Of a stretch of 64,000 nucleotides of DNA, positions 27,615-36,163 are shown piece by piece (position 1 is the stretch's first letter; the number at the start of each line of letters is the position of its first letter). The position numbers and the translations under genes were made by a program. The notes under the pieces are model-generated. The model saw only the letters and a list, made by a program, of their open reading frames with translations, was not told where the DNA came from and made no database searches. Origin of the DNA: Bacteroides graminisolvens DSM 19988 = JCM 15093. GTDB taxonomy: Bacteria > Bacteroidota > Bacteroidia > Bacteroidales > Bacteroidaceae. The stretch spans positions 383,375-447,374 of the forward strand of contig NZ_KE386627.1 of assembly GCF_000428125.1 (NCBI RefSeq), written 5' to 3'.

Positions 27615-28235
27615 ATGGATATTATATTGAAATATTTTCCCGACATTACAGAGGAACAAAAAAAACAGTTTGCAGCCTTGTATGATTTATACACGGAATG
27701 GAATGCAAAAATCAACGTTATCTCACGCAAAGACATTGAAAACTTGTATGAGCACCACGTGTTACACTCGCTGGGTATTGCACGCGTCATACAGTTCCGT
27801 GCCGGATCTCGCATCATGGATTTGGGTACGGGCGGTGGTTTTCCGGGCATACCGTTGGCTATCTTGTTTCCCGAAGTGCACTTTCACTTGGTTGACAGTA
27901 TCGGCAAAAAGGTGCGGGTGGCTACAGAGGTGGCTAGTGCCATTGGCCTGAAAAATGTTACTTTCAGACATGCAAGGGCCGAGGAAGAGAAGCAAACGTT
28001 TGATTTTGTAGTGAGCCGGGCTGTGATGCCACTTGCCGATCTGATTAAAATAATCAAAAAAAACATATCGGTGAAGCAACAAAACGCCCTGCCAAACGGT
28101 TTAATTTGTCTGAAAGGCGGTGAGCTGGAGCACGAAGCCATGCCTTTTAAACACAAAACGGTTATGCACAACCTGAGCGATGAATTCGAAGAAGAGTTCT
28201 TTAAAACCAAGAAAGTGGTTTACGTAACGGTGTAA
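27615..28235 (+). CDS. rsmG: 16S rRNA (guanine-527-N7)-methyltransferase RsmG
   Basis: A 206-residue Rossmann-fold methyltransferase. The AdoMet-binding glycine motif is DLGTGGGFPGIPLAI, the next acidic position is LVDSIGKKV, and the VSRAVMPL segment near the active site is conserved in the family. It methylates G527 of 16S rRNA; loss gives low-level streptomycin resistance in several species. Length is standard. The gene lies 23 bases after the DUF3298 lipoprotein and 63 bases before the MBL hydrolase, and may be co-transcribed with both. Confidence 0.94.
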   Translation: MDIILKYFPDITEEQKKQFAALYDLYTEWNAKINVISRKDIENLYEHHVLHSLGIARVIQFRAGSRIMDLGTGGGFPGIPLAILFPEVHFHLVDSIGKKVRVATEVASAIGLKNVTFRHARAEEEKQTFDFVVSRAVMPLADLIKIIKKNISVKQQNALPNGLICLKGGELEHEAMPFKHKTVMHNLSDEFEEEFFKTKKVVYVTV

Positions 28236-28298
28236 GCCGTATCATACTGAGTAAAGCGGATGCGCCTTGGCGCTCCGCATCATTTTAAAGTGAACAAG

Positions 28299-28937
28299 AT
28301 GAAAATAAAAAGATTTGAATTTAATATGTTCCCGGTAAATTGCTACGTGGTGTGGGATGAAACTTACGAAGCAGTAGTCATTGATCCGGGATGCTATTAC
28401 GAAGAAGAAAAGCAGGCTCTCAAAACATTTATCCTCTCCAATAAGCTTACCGTGAAACATTTGCTCAACACACACCTGCATCTGGATCACATCTTCGGTA
28501 ACCCGTTTATGCTGAAAGAGTTCGGATTGAAAGCCGAGGCTTGTCAGATTGACGAATTCTGGCTGGAAAATGCCGCGAAACAATCGCGCATGTTTGGCTT
28601 TGAATTGAAGGAAGAACCGGTTCCACTAGGTAAGTATCTGCACGATGGTGACTTCATCAGCTTTGGTAATACTCAATTGGAGGCCATTCACGTGCCGGGT
28701 CACTCACCGGGCAGTTTGGTATTCTACAGCAAGGGAGATAACTGCATGTTTTCCGGTGATGTTCTGTTTCAAGGCAGCATAGGCAGGGCCGACCTCGCAG
28801 GCGGGAATTTCGATGATCTGCGTGAACACATCTGTAGCCGACTGTTCGTTTTGCCCAACGAAACCATTGTTTACCCCGGGCATGGTGCTCCTACTACCAT
28901 TGGCATAGAGAAAGTGGAGAATCCGTTTTTCAGATAA
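28299..28937 (+). CDS. MBL-fold hydrolase (glyoxalase II-like)
   Basis: A 212-residue metallo-beta-lactamase fold protein. The metal-binding THLHLDH motif and the VPGHSPGSLVFY, FSGDVLF and PGHGAPT motifs give all the expected histidines and aspartate for a two-metal centre. The short length, lacking the glyoxalase II C-terminal domain, matches the hydroxyacylglutathione hydrolase-like or persulfide dioxygenase-like group common in Bacteroides. Since these bacteria lack glutathione, the real substrate is uncertain. The start at 28299 is taken because the upstream extension (28260) is not family-like. Confidence 0.88.
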   Translation: MKIKRFEFNMFPVNCYVVWDETYEAVVIDPGCYYEEEKQALKTFILSNKLTVKHLLNTHLHLDHIFGNPFMLKEFGLKAEACQIDEFWLENAAKQSRMFGFELKEEPVPLGKYLHDGDFISFGNTQLEAIHVPGHSPGSLVFYSKGDNCMFSGDVLFQGSIGRADLAGGNFDDLREHICSRLFVLPNETIVYPGHGAPTTIGIEKVENPFFR

Positions 28938-28964
28938 TGCAATCAAACTAAAACCTTAAATATC

Positions 28965-31877
28965 ATGGAAACAAATACATTGTGCAATCGTCACATCGGT
29001 CCCGATGAGAGCGATGTGAAAAAGATGCTTGAAAAGATAGGTGTGCACTCGCTGGATGAGCTGATTAATCAGGTTATTCCGGCTGACATTCGTCTCAAAG
29101 AACCCATTGAGTTACCGGAACCGCTCACGGAATATGCTTACGGTAAACACATGGCAGAACTGGCAGCTAAAAATAAGTTATATGCTACCTACATCGGTAT
29201 GGGATGGTACAACACCATTACGCCGGCCGTCATTCAGCGCAATGTATTTGAGAACCCCGTGTGGTACACTTCGTATACACCTTATCAGGCTGAGATTTCG
29301 CAAGGGCGGCTCGAGGCACTGATGAATTTTCAAACGGCTGTGTGCGACCTTACAGGTATGCCGCTGGCCAACAGTTCGCTGCTCGACGAAGCGACTGCTG
29401 CTGCCGAAGCGGTAACGATGATGCACGGACTTAGACCACGTGATCAGCAAAAGAACAATGCCAACGTGGTGTTGGTCGACGAAAAGATTTTTCCGCAAAC
29501 GCTGGCGGTTATGCAAACACGGGCGTTGCCTCAGGGCATTGAGCTACGGGTTGGTCAGTACACTTCTTTTGAATTTACGCCCGATGTATTTGCCTGTGTG
29601 ATACAGTATCCTAACGCCGACGGTAGTGTGGAGGATTATCGGGAGTTAACAGCCCAAGCACATGCAGCCAACTGCAAGGTGGCTGTAGCAGCCGATATAC
29701 TGAGTTTGGCGCTACTCACTCCTCCGGGCGAATGGGATGCGGATGTGGTATTTGGCAGCACACAGCGACTGGGCGTGCCCTTGTTCTATGGCGGACCCTC
29801 GGCTGCTTACTTTGCTACGCGCGATGAATACAAACGCAACGTACCGGGACGAATCATTGGGTGGTCAAAAGATAAGTACGGTAAACCTTGTTTCCGCATG
29901 GCGTTGCAAACGCGTGAGCAGCACATCAAGCGCGAGAAGGCTACTTCAAACATCTGCACGGCACAAGCCTTACTGGCCACCATGGCCGGATTTTATACGG
30001 TGTATCATGGTGAGGAAGGCATTAAAAGCATAGCCCGGAAAATTCACGCTACAACGGTTTTTCTTGATAAAGCATTGCAGGCTCTGGGCTACAACCAGTT
30101 CAACAAGGCTTATTTTGATACGCTGCGCATAGCTCTTCCTCAAGAGGTTTCCACGCAGCATCTTCAAAGCGTGGCGCTGAGCAAGGAGGTCAATTTGCGC
30201 TACTTTGACAACGGTGATGTAGGGGTCAGCATCGATGAAACAACTGATGTCTGTGCGCTGAAAACATTGATAAGTGTATTTGCCATCGCTGCCAACCGAA
30301 CTTCAGAAAGCATTCAGCCTGTTAGTGAAGCCTGTGTTATCCCTGACACATTGCAAAGAAAAAGCAGTTTCCTGATGCACCCGGTGTTCCGGTCGTATCA
30401 CACGGAAACGGAAATGATGCGCTACATCAAGCGGTTGGACCGCAAAGATATTTCGTTGGCGCACTCTATGATTTCGCTGGGTTCGTGCACCATGAAGCTG
30501 AATGCAGCATCGGAGATGCTTCCGCTGAGCCGTCCCGAATTTGGTGGAATGCATCCGCTGGTTCCGGCAGATCAAGCGCAGGGGTATTTAGAAATGATTC
30601 AAAATCTGGGGCAGTATTTGCAGCGCATTACGGGCTTTGCAGGGGTAAGTTTCCAACCAAACTCGGGTGCTGCGGGCGAATATACCGGACTCATGGTGAT
30701 TCGTTCTTTCCTGACAAGCATCGGTCAGGGACATCGCGACAAAGTACTTATTCCGGCATCGGCACACGGTACCAATCCGGCATCGGCGGTGCAGGCAGGC
30801 TTCAACGTTGTGATTTGTGCGTGCGATGAGCAGGGAAATGTCGACATGGGCGATCTGCGCAACAAAGCCGAAGCCAACCGCAATGAACTGGCTGCATTGA
30901 TGATTACCTACCCTTCAACACACGGCATATTCGAAACTTCTATTCGTGAAATATGCGAGCTCATTCACAGTTGTGGGGCTCAGGTTTACATGGATGGTGC
31001 CAATATGAATGCGCAGGTCGGACTGACTAACCCGGGCTTTATCGGTGCCGATGTGTGTCACCTCAATTTACATAAAACATTCTGCATTCCTCACGGTGGT
31101 GGTGGTCCGGGTGCCGGCCCTATTTGCGTGGCTGCTCATCTGGTGCCGTTCTTACCCTCGCATCCGCACTTTGCTGATAATAGCACCGCCAACGTGCTCC
31201 ACGAAGCAGATGATGTGCATGCCGGTGTAAATGATTTACCACTGCATACGGTAGCAGCTTCGCCTTATGGCAGTGCAGGAATCTTACCTGTTACTTACGG
31301 CTACATCCGCATGATGGGGGCAGCCGGACTAACGGCTGCTACGCGTGATGCTATTCTGAACGCTAATTACTTGGCTGCTTGTTTGCGAGACACTTATGGC
31401 ATTGTTTACCGTGGGGCAACTGGTTTTGTGGGACACGAAATGATTTTGGAATGCCGTAACATACATCAGGAAACTGGCATCACTGAAAACGATATGGCCA
31501 AGCGACTGATGGATTACGGATACCATGCACCTACCCTTTCGTTCCCTGTGCACGGCACGCTGATGATTGAACCGACCGAAAGTGAGAGTCTGGCCGAATT
31601 AGATAATTTCGTAGAGGTAATGTTGAGCATCTGGCAAGAAATTGAGGAGGTGAAAAACGGCACGGCCAGCAAGGAAGATAATGTGCTGATCAACGCTCCA
31701 CACCCTGAATACGAAGCGGTAGCCGATAATTGGGAGCACAGTTACGTACGGCAAAAGGCTGTTTACCCCACTGAAAGTGTGCGCAACAATAAATTCTGGA
31801 TAAACGTGGCAAGAGTAGATAATACGCTGGGCGATCGAAAATTACTGCCTACGCTCTACGGAGTGTCACAGTTATGA
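28965..31877 (+). CDS. gcvP: Glycine dehydrogenase (decarboxylating), P protein
   Basis: A 970-residue P protein containing both homologous halves. It opens with RHIGPDESDVKKML, the usual N-terminus. The PLP lysine is in NLHKTFCIPHGGGGPG at about residue 704, next to the glycine-rich loop. It removes CO2 from glycine and passes the aminomethyl group to the lipoyl H protein. gcvT and gcvH are not in this window. The gene begins 27 bases after the MBL hydrolase. Its stop overlaps the start of the TATATA repeat array, and it converges with the HpaII-family gene. Confidence 0.95.
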   Translation: METNTLCNRHIGPDESDVKKMLEKIGVHSLDELINQVIPADIRLKEPIELPEPLTEYAYGKHMAELAAKNKLYATYIGMGWYNTITPAVIQRNVFENPVWYTSYTPYQAEISQGRLEALMNFQTAVCDLTGMPLANSSLLDEATAAAEAVTMMHGLRPRDQQKNNANVVLVDEKIFPQTLAVMQTRALPQGIELRVGQYTSFEFTPDVFACVIQYPNADGSVEDYRELTAQAHAANCKVAVAADILSLALLTPPGEWDADVVFGSTQRLGVPLFYGGPSAAYFATRDEYKRNVPGRIIGWSKDKYGKPCFRMALQTREQHIKREKATSNICTAQALLATMAGFYTVYHGEEGIKSIARKIHATTVFLDKALQALGYNQFNKAYFDTLRIALPQEVSTQHLQSVALSKEVNLRYFDNGDVGVSIDETTDVCALKTLISVFAIAANRTSESIQPVSEACVIPDTLQRKSSFLMHPVFRSYHTETEMMRYIKRLDRKDISLAHSMISLGSCTMKLNAASEMLPLSRPEFGGMHPLVPADQAQGYLEMIQNLGQYLQRITGFAGVSFQPNSGAAGEYTGLMVIRSFLTSIGQGHRDKVLIPASAHGTNPASAVQAGFNVVICACDEQGNVDMGDLRNKAEANRNELAALMITYPSTHGIFETSIREICELIHSCGAQVYMDGANMNAQVGLTNPGFIGADVCHLNLHKTFCIPHGGGGPGAGPICVAAHLVPFLPSHPHFADNSTANVLHEADDVHAGVNDLPLHTVAASPYGSAGILPVTYGYIRMMGAAGLTAATRDAILNANYLAACLRDTYGIVYRGATGFVGHEMILECRNIHQETGITENDMAKRLMDYGYHAPTLSFPVHGTLMIEPTESESLAELDNFVEVMLSIWQEIEEVKNGTASKEDNVLINAPHPEYEAVADNWEHSYVRQKAVYPTESVRNNKFWINVARVDNTLGDRKLLPTLYGVSQL

Positions 31878-31985
31878 GCTATATAGACGAACTGTCCTCA
31901 CCTATATAGCCTATAGGCACTGAGGTATATAGCCGGTTTCAATGAGCTATATACCTCAGTACTTGTTGGCTATATACTCCAGGCG
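31876..31985. repeat. Five-unit array with TATATA cores, 23-bp period (array A)
   Basis: TATATA cores begin at 31880, 31903, 31926, 31948 and 31971, giving spacings of 23, 23, 22 and 23. Units read roughly GAGCTATATA(C/G)CTCAG. The third unit reads in the opposite sense, so CTGAGGTATATAGC (31920-31933) and GCTATATACCTCAG (31946-31959) form a perfect 14-bp inverted repeat. The array fills the whole gap between the converging gcvP and HpaII-like genes and starts within the gcvP stop region. A second array of the same design lies at 57193-57300. Confidence 0.85.
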
Positions 31986-31986
31986 T

Positions 31987-33072
31987 TTAGCGTTTCACCA
32001 AACCAATTTTGGCATTTAGTTTAAAGTAGTACACTCCGTTTTCACGCTCCAGGAAACCGTATTTATCTTTCTCAACCGCTCCTTTCTCGAAGCGGGTATT
32101 GAGGAAAAGAAAGTCTTCGAATACTGCTTTATCTGATTTGTGGTAGCACAGTACTTCGCCGTTGCCACTAACCAAAAGCATTCCCTCCACAGCCGAGTCG
32201 GTTCCGTTGTAAATCTTGGCAGGGCGCATACCCAAAGCCAAAGCCAACAAGAACTGCTTCATCTTGAACTCATAATAATGGTGCTTGGTGATGAGTTCCT
32301 CCTTTATCTTTAATGGATTGATGGAGTTCATAGCCTCGGTCAGTTCGGAAACACGAGTAATTCCGTCGAGCTGCATCACACGAAGCATCTCTGCCAGCAA
32401 ACGTGGAAAATGCAGGTCAATCATCAGGAGATTGCTGCGAAATACCTTGTCGGCTACATCGGCATACTTCAGCACTCCACCCAAACGGTCAATCAGCATC
32501 ATGCGGTCGGCCACTTCATTGGCAGATTCCAGTGCATTGACTTTGCTCACAGTGGGCGTTGCAAATTTAATACCTGTTTGCTCAAACTTCAAGTTGGCCG
32601 TGCGCCCACCGTCGAGTAACGGATTCATCCGTCCGATGCGCGAGCGTACCACAAGCCCCGTAAGCGGTGCATCGGCATGCCAGAAAGCAATAGAAAAGTC
32701 TGTGCGATCTTCTGTTTTTGCTTCCAGGTCAAAGATAGAAACAGCATCGAGAAACTCCTCTACTCCATCGGGTGAAGCCACTTCATCATCGGGCGATGTC
32801 TTTATCGCATCCAAAATAAGATCGGCCACAGTGGCAAAATCCTCTCTTGGGAAACGAGCATCCATCTCTTCACCCACCACATGTACTTCCTCTCCTTCTA
32901 GGTAATAGCGACGGGTGCCATTGTGCTCTTCGCGTTGAATCATTGCAATGCTCAACTTCTTTTCATCGTCTTTTTTCCCCTGCGGAGTACCCATGTGTAC
33001 CACACCGGTTGCCAGCAAGCGGAAAAACGTATACAACTCACTCCACTCTTTTTTTGTTGCTTCAAATGCCAT
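31987..33072 (-). CDS. HpaII-family restriction endonuclease-like protein
   Basis: A 361-residue cytoplasmic protein that I match to the HpaII restriction endonuclease family (RE_HpaII). Recognisable stretches are KKEWSELYTFFRLLA, IQREEHNGTRRYY, IFDLEAKTEDRTDFS, RIGRMNPLLDGGRTANL and an ending KLNAKIGLVKR. The family cuts CCGG. An acidic cluster (DLEAKTEDRTD) could hold the metal-binding residues, but this is inference. No cytosine methyltransferase lies nearby: yigZ is 27 bases upstream on the same strand and gcvP converges downstream. It may be inactive, rely on a distant methylase, or do something else. The assignment rests on remembered family sequence, so moderate confidence. Confidence 0.65.
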   Translation of the reverse strand: MAFEATKKEWSELYTFFRLLATGVVHMGTPQGKKDDEKKLSIAMIQREEHNGTRRYYLEGEEVHVVGEEMDARFPREDFATVADLILDAIKTSPDDEVASPDGVEEFLDAVSIFDLEAKTEDRTDFSIAFWHADAPLTGLVVRSRIGRMNPLLDGGRTANLKFEQTGIKFATPTVSKVNALESANEVADRMMLIDRLGGVLKYADVADKVFRSNLLMIDLHFPRLLAEMLRVMQLDGITRVSELTEAMNSINPLKIKEELITKHHYYEFKMKQFLLALALGMRPAKIYNGTDSAVEGMLLVSGNGEVLCYHKSDKAVFEDFLFLNTRFEKGAVEKDKYGFLERENGVYYFKLNAKIGLVKR

Positions 33073-33099
33073 CTTATCTGATATATAATATTTAATTGA

Positions 33100-33705
33100 C
33101 TAATCTTGGTCGGCCAAACGAGCCGTTTCAACTTTCAACAAGCGCTCGCGTAAGCGGGGCATGCACGAACGGCGAATACGAAGCGTCATGCGGCAATCCA
33201 TGTCATACAACTGGTCTACAATTTCGGGTTCTTCTTCCTTCACAATGCGCATTACATCATTAATGAAGGGGTATTCAAAAAGCACCGTAACCTCGTCGTC
33301 GACGGTTTTCTCCAGAATGGTAGCAGCAGCAATTGCTTCGGCAGCGGCAGCTTTATAAGCCACAATAAGTCCACTGGTTCCCAACTTGATACCACCAAAA
33401 TAACGCACCACAATCACCAGAATATCCGTCAGCTCGTTCGAGTTAATCTGCCCCAAAATGGGTTTGCCCGCAGTACCCGATGGTTCTCCGTTGTCATTGG
33501 CACGAAAGTCTTTGCGTTCGTGTCCCAGCATGTACGCATAGCACACGTGGCGAGCATCGTAGTACTTCTTTTGATACACTTCCAAATGCTCTTTTATCTC
33601 TTCTACGGTTTTCACCGGAAGGGCCACAGCAATGAATTTGCTTCTCTTCTCAGTGTACAACCCTTCGGATACATCGGCTATTGTTTTATAAGTATCTTGA
33701 ACCAT
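33100..33705 (-). CDS. YigZ/IMPACT family protein
   Basis: A 201-residue UPF0029 protein. The N-terminal domain has KRSKFIAVALPV, the DARHVCYAY motif and DNGEPSGTAGKPIL, followed by VVVRYFGGIKLGTSGL, all typical. The C-terminal domain has a ferredoxin-like fold. The eukaryotic homologue IMPACT regulates the Gcn2 kinase; the bacterial role is not settled. The ATG at 33705 lies only about 4 bases after a TAACTTTG promoter box, suggesting a leaderless message. The HpaII-like gene follows 27 bases downstream. Confidence 0.9.
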   Translation of the reverse strand: MVQDTYKTIADVSEGLYTEKRSKFIAVALPVKTVEEIKEHLEVYQKKYYDARHVCYAYMLGHERKDFRANDNGEPSGTAGKPILGQINSNELTDILVIVVRYFGGIKLGTSGLIVAYKAAAAEAIAAATILEKTVDDEVTVLFEYPFINDVMRIVKEEEPEIVDQLYDMDCRMTLRIRRSCMPRLRERLLKVETARLADQD

Positions 33706-33709
33706 GGCG

Positions 33710-33717
33710 CAAAGTTA
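33710..33717 (-). promoter_or_regulatory. -7 element immediately before yigZ start
   Basis: On the minus strand TAACTTTG ends 4 bases before the ATG. If it is the promoter, transcription would start at or near the start codon. No -33 TTTG is visible at 19-21 bases. Confidence 0.4.
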
Positions 33718-33741
33718 CAAAAAAAGTCATTACATATAACT

Positions 33742-33773
33742 AAAAAGGGCTGCCCGCTTTTGCAGACAGCCCC
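33742..33773 (-). terminator. Terminator of the serC-serA-DUF1015 unit
   Basis: GGGCTG (33747-33752) pairs with CAGCCC (33767-33772), extended inward to an AAAA-type loop. On the minus strand it is followed by a T-run (33742-33746). It lies about 85 bases past the DUF1015 stop. Confidence 0.85.
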
Positions 33774-33857
33774 TATAGTGCTTATTATTAAGACGCAGAA
33801 GCGTCATTTGTTCATGGTTAGCATACGCCTCACGCGCTACAGCATGAACGCTACGGC

Positions 33858-35105
33858 TTATACCAATTTGTGAATCACAAGGCCCGAACGCAATTTGGGT
33901 TCAAACCAAGTAGTTTTGGGAGGCATAATATTACCGGTATCGGCAATGTCCATGAGCTGTTTCATGGAAACAGGATAGAGAGCCAATGCCACTTTCATTT
34001 CTCCGCTGTCAACACGTTTGCTCAGTTCGCCTAAGCCACGGATGCCACCTACAAAATCAATTCGTTTATCAGAGCGCAAGTCCTTGATGCCCAGAATCTC
34101 ATCCAGAATGAGGTTGGAAGAGATGGTAACATCCAATACACCAATCGGGTCATTGTCATCATACGTACCCGGTTTAGCAGTCAAACTGTACCATTTGCCC
34201 TCCAGATACAAGCTGAAGTTATGCAACTCATTGGGCTTGTAAATATCAGCACCTTTCTCTTCTACAACAAAACTCTTTTCGAGAGCAGCAAGAAACTCAG
34301 CAGCTGAAAGCCCGTTAAGATCCTTCACCACGCGGTTGTAGTCGATAATGGTCAACTGATTGGCCGGGAAACACACTGCCATGAAGTAGTTGTACTCCTC
34401 ATCACCACGGTGATTGGGGTTCTGTTTAGCTTTCTCGGCACCCACCAACGCAGCAGCTGCCGAACGGTGATGGCCATCGGCAATATATAACGCCGGCATG
34501 GCAGCAAATTCCTTCGTTACGGTAGCAATGTCACTTGCATCATCAATAATCCAGAATGTATGTCCAAATCCATCGCCCGGAGCAATGAAATCATAAACAG
34601 GCTCCTGAACAGTATATTTCTTCACCAAGGCATCCAACGTTGCATTATCGGGATAGGCAAAGAATACCGGCTCAATGTTAGCATTGTTCACACGAACATG
34701 CTTCATGCGGTCTTCCTCCTTGTCGCGACGGGTTAGTTCGTGCTTTTTGATGATTCCATTCATATAGTCGGGCACGTAAGCACCAACCACCAAACCATAC
34801 TGCGTTTTGCCATTCATGGTTTGTGCATAGATGTAGTACAATTCCTTTTCGTCCTGTACCAACCATCCTTTGTCCTGGAATAATTGGAAATTCTCTGCGG
34901 CTTTGGCATACACACAGTCATCGTGCTCGTCGGTGCCCTGCGGAAAATCAATTTCCGGCTTGATAATGTGATAAAGAGATTTTTCGTTTCCGGCAGCCTC
35001 TTCACGGGCTTCTTCTGAGTTTAACACGTCGTAAGGGCGCGATGCTACTTGCTCCACCAGGTTCTGAGGCGGACGAATACCCTTAAAAGGTTTTATTATT
35101 GCCAT
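33858..35105 (-). CDS. DUF1015 family protein of the serine operon
   Basis: A 415-residue cytoplasmic protein of the DUF1015 family. It opens IIKPFKGIRPPQNL, then has RPYDVLNSEEARE, a YIYAQT region, the YIADGHHRSAAA motif (histidine-rich, conserved) and a C-terminal FVGGIRGLGEL. The GHHR motif suggests a kinase- or ParB-like serine kinase relation: related SbnI/SerK-type proteins make O-phosphoserine from serine. Placement directly after serA (18-base gap) and serC supports a role in phosphoserine metabolism, as inference. It ends the minus-strand serine unit. Confidence 0.85.
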   Translation of the reverse strand: MAIIKPFKGIRPPQNLVEQVASRPYDVLNSEEAREEAAGNEKSLYHIIKPEIDFPQGTDEHDDCVYAKAAENFQLFQDKGWLVQDEKELYYIYAQTMNGKTQYGLVVGAYVPDYMNGIIKKHELTRRDKEEDRMKHVRVNNANIEPVFFAYPDNATLDALVKKYTVQEPVYDFIAPGDGFGHTFWIIDDASDIATVTKEFAAMPALYIADGHHRSAAAALVGAEKAKQNPNHRGDEEYNYFMAVCFPANQLTIIDYNRVVKDLNGLSAAEFLAALEKSFVVEEKGADIYKPNELHNFSLYLEGKWYSLTAKPGTYDDNDPIGVLDVTISSNLILDEILGIKDLRSDKRIDFVGGIRGLGELSKRVDSGEMKVALALYPVSMKQLMDIADTGNIMPPKTTWFEPKLRSGLVIHKLV

Positions 35106-35123
35106 AAATTCTATTCATTAATA

Positions 35124-36044
35124 TTATTTGTTTACTCTGAACTTCTCGCATCCATCTTTCAGGAAGCCAACAATTTGTTTGGCAGCAGCAATTCCGGCAT
35201 TGATATTTGCTTCGGCAGTCTGCGCACCCATTTTCTTCGGAGTAGCAAAATAACGACCGGCAAACTTTTCTGCAAACTCTGCATGAGCAGCCGGCATAAT
35301 GTCAGTAACATACTTGAAGTCGGGTCTGTCGGCCATCAGTTTCAGCACTTCAGCTTCGTTGATTACCTCTTTGCGCGCTGTGTTTACCAGCAATCCACCT
35401 TTAGGCATGCCATTGAGCAATGCATAGTTGATGGAGTTCTTTGTTTCGGCAGTTGCCGGAATGTGCAAAGAAACAACATCACAAGCCTTATAAAGTTCAT
35501 CGGCAGAGTCACAAACTATCACCCCTTCGCTCTCCATCACTTCTTTAGGGCAAAAAGCATCGTATGCGTAAATCTCCATACCAAAACCTCTGGCTATGCG
35601 GGCCACATTGCGACCTACATTTCCATAAGCATGAATACCCAGTTTTTTACCCATCAGTTCCGTTCCCGAAGTTCCGTTGTAGAAGTTACGCACAGCATAG
35701 ACCATCATACCCAAAGCAAGTTCGGCCACAGCATTAGCATTCTGTCCGGGCGTATTCATCACACAAACTTGGTGAGCAGTTGCAGCTTCCAGATCAACGT
35801 TATCATATCCGGCGCCGGCACGAACCACTATTTTCAGTTCCTTGGCAGCATCCAGAACCTCAGCATCAATAATGTCACTACGTATAATGATGGCATTGGC
35901 ATCTTTCACAGCATCCAGCAATTGAGCCTTTTCAGTATATTTTTCGAGTAAAGCCAGTTCAAATCCGGCAGCTTCAATCTCTTTACGAATACCGTCTACA
36001 GCCACTTTGGCAAACGGTTTGTCGGTAGCAATTAGTACTTTCAT
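35124..36044 (-). CDS. serA: D-3-phosphoglycerate dehydrogenase (short form)
   Basis: A 306-residue NAD-dependent D-2-hydroxyacid dehydrogenase. The dinucleotide loop is HAYGNVGRNVARIA with the acidic residue in YAYDAF. The catalytic arginine is in NTARKEVINE and the histidine in PAAHAEF. It lacks the C-terminal ACT domain of long SerA, so serine feedback by that route is not expected. The start at 36044 (MKVLIATD) is chosen over the upstream in-frame codon because it begins the Rossmann-like domain. It lies between serC, 119 bases upstream, and the DUF1015 gene. Confidence 0.93.
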   Translation of the reverse strand: MKVLIATDKPFAKVAVDGIRKEIEAAGFELALLEKYTEKAQLLDAVKDANAIIIRSDIIDAEVLDAAKELKIVVRAGAGYDNVDLEAATAHQVCVMNTPGQNANAVAELALGMMVYAVRNFYNGTSGTELMGKKLGIHAYGNVGRNVARIARGFGMEIYAYDAFCPKEVMESEGVIVCDSADELYKACDVVSLHIPATAETKNSINYALLNGMPKGGLLVNTARKEVINEAEVLKLMADRPDFKYVTDIMPAAHAEFAEKFAGRYFATPKKMGAQTAEANINAGIAAAKQIVGFLKDGCEKFRVNK

Positions 36045-36073
36045 AGCAAATATTGATAGTTTATAAAATGAAA

Positions 36074-36142
36074 TCACCACAGATTACACAAGGCATTTTC
36101 ACAGATTATTATTCATCTGCGCCCTCGTACAATCTGTGGTGA
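36074..36142. repeat. Inverted repeat of CACAGATT type between serC and serA
   Basis: TCACCACAGATT (36074-36085) and its exact complement (36131-36142) enclose 45 bases that contain a further ACAGATTA. Similar CACAGATT repeats are common between Bacteroides genes. It may form a stem in the serC-serA transcript and explain unequal expression. Confidence 0.7.
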
Positions 36143-36163
36143 AAATTATATTAATAAGGTTGC

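Noticed and set aside
28236..28298. A hairpin terminator between rsmG and the MBL hydrolase
   Set aside because: Several overlapping short pairings of GCGGATGCG type exist, but no single stem is convincing, so read-through is more likely.
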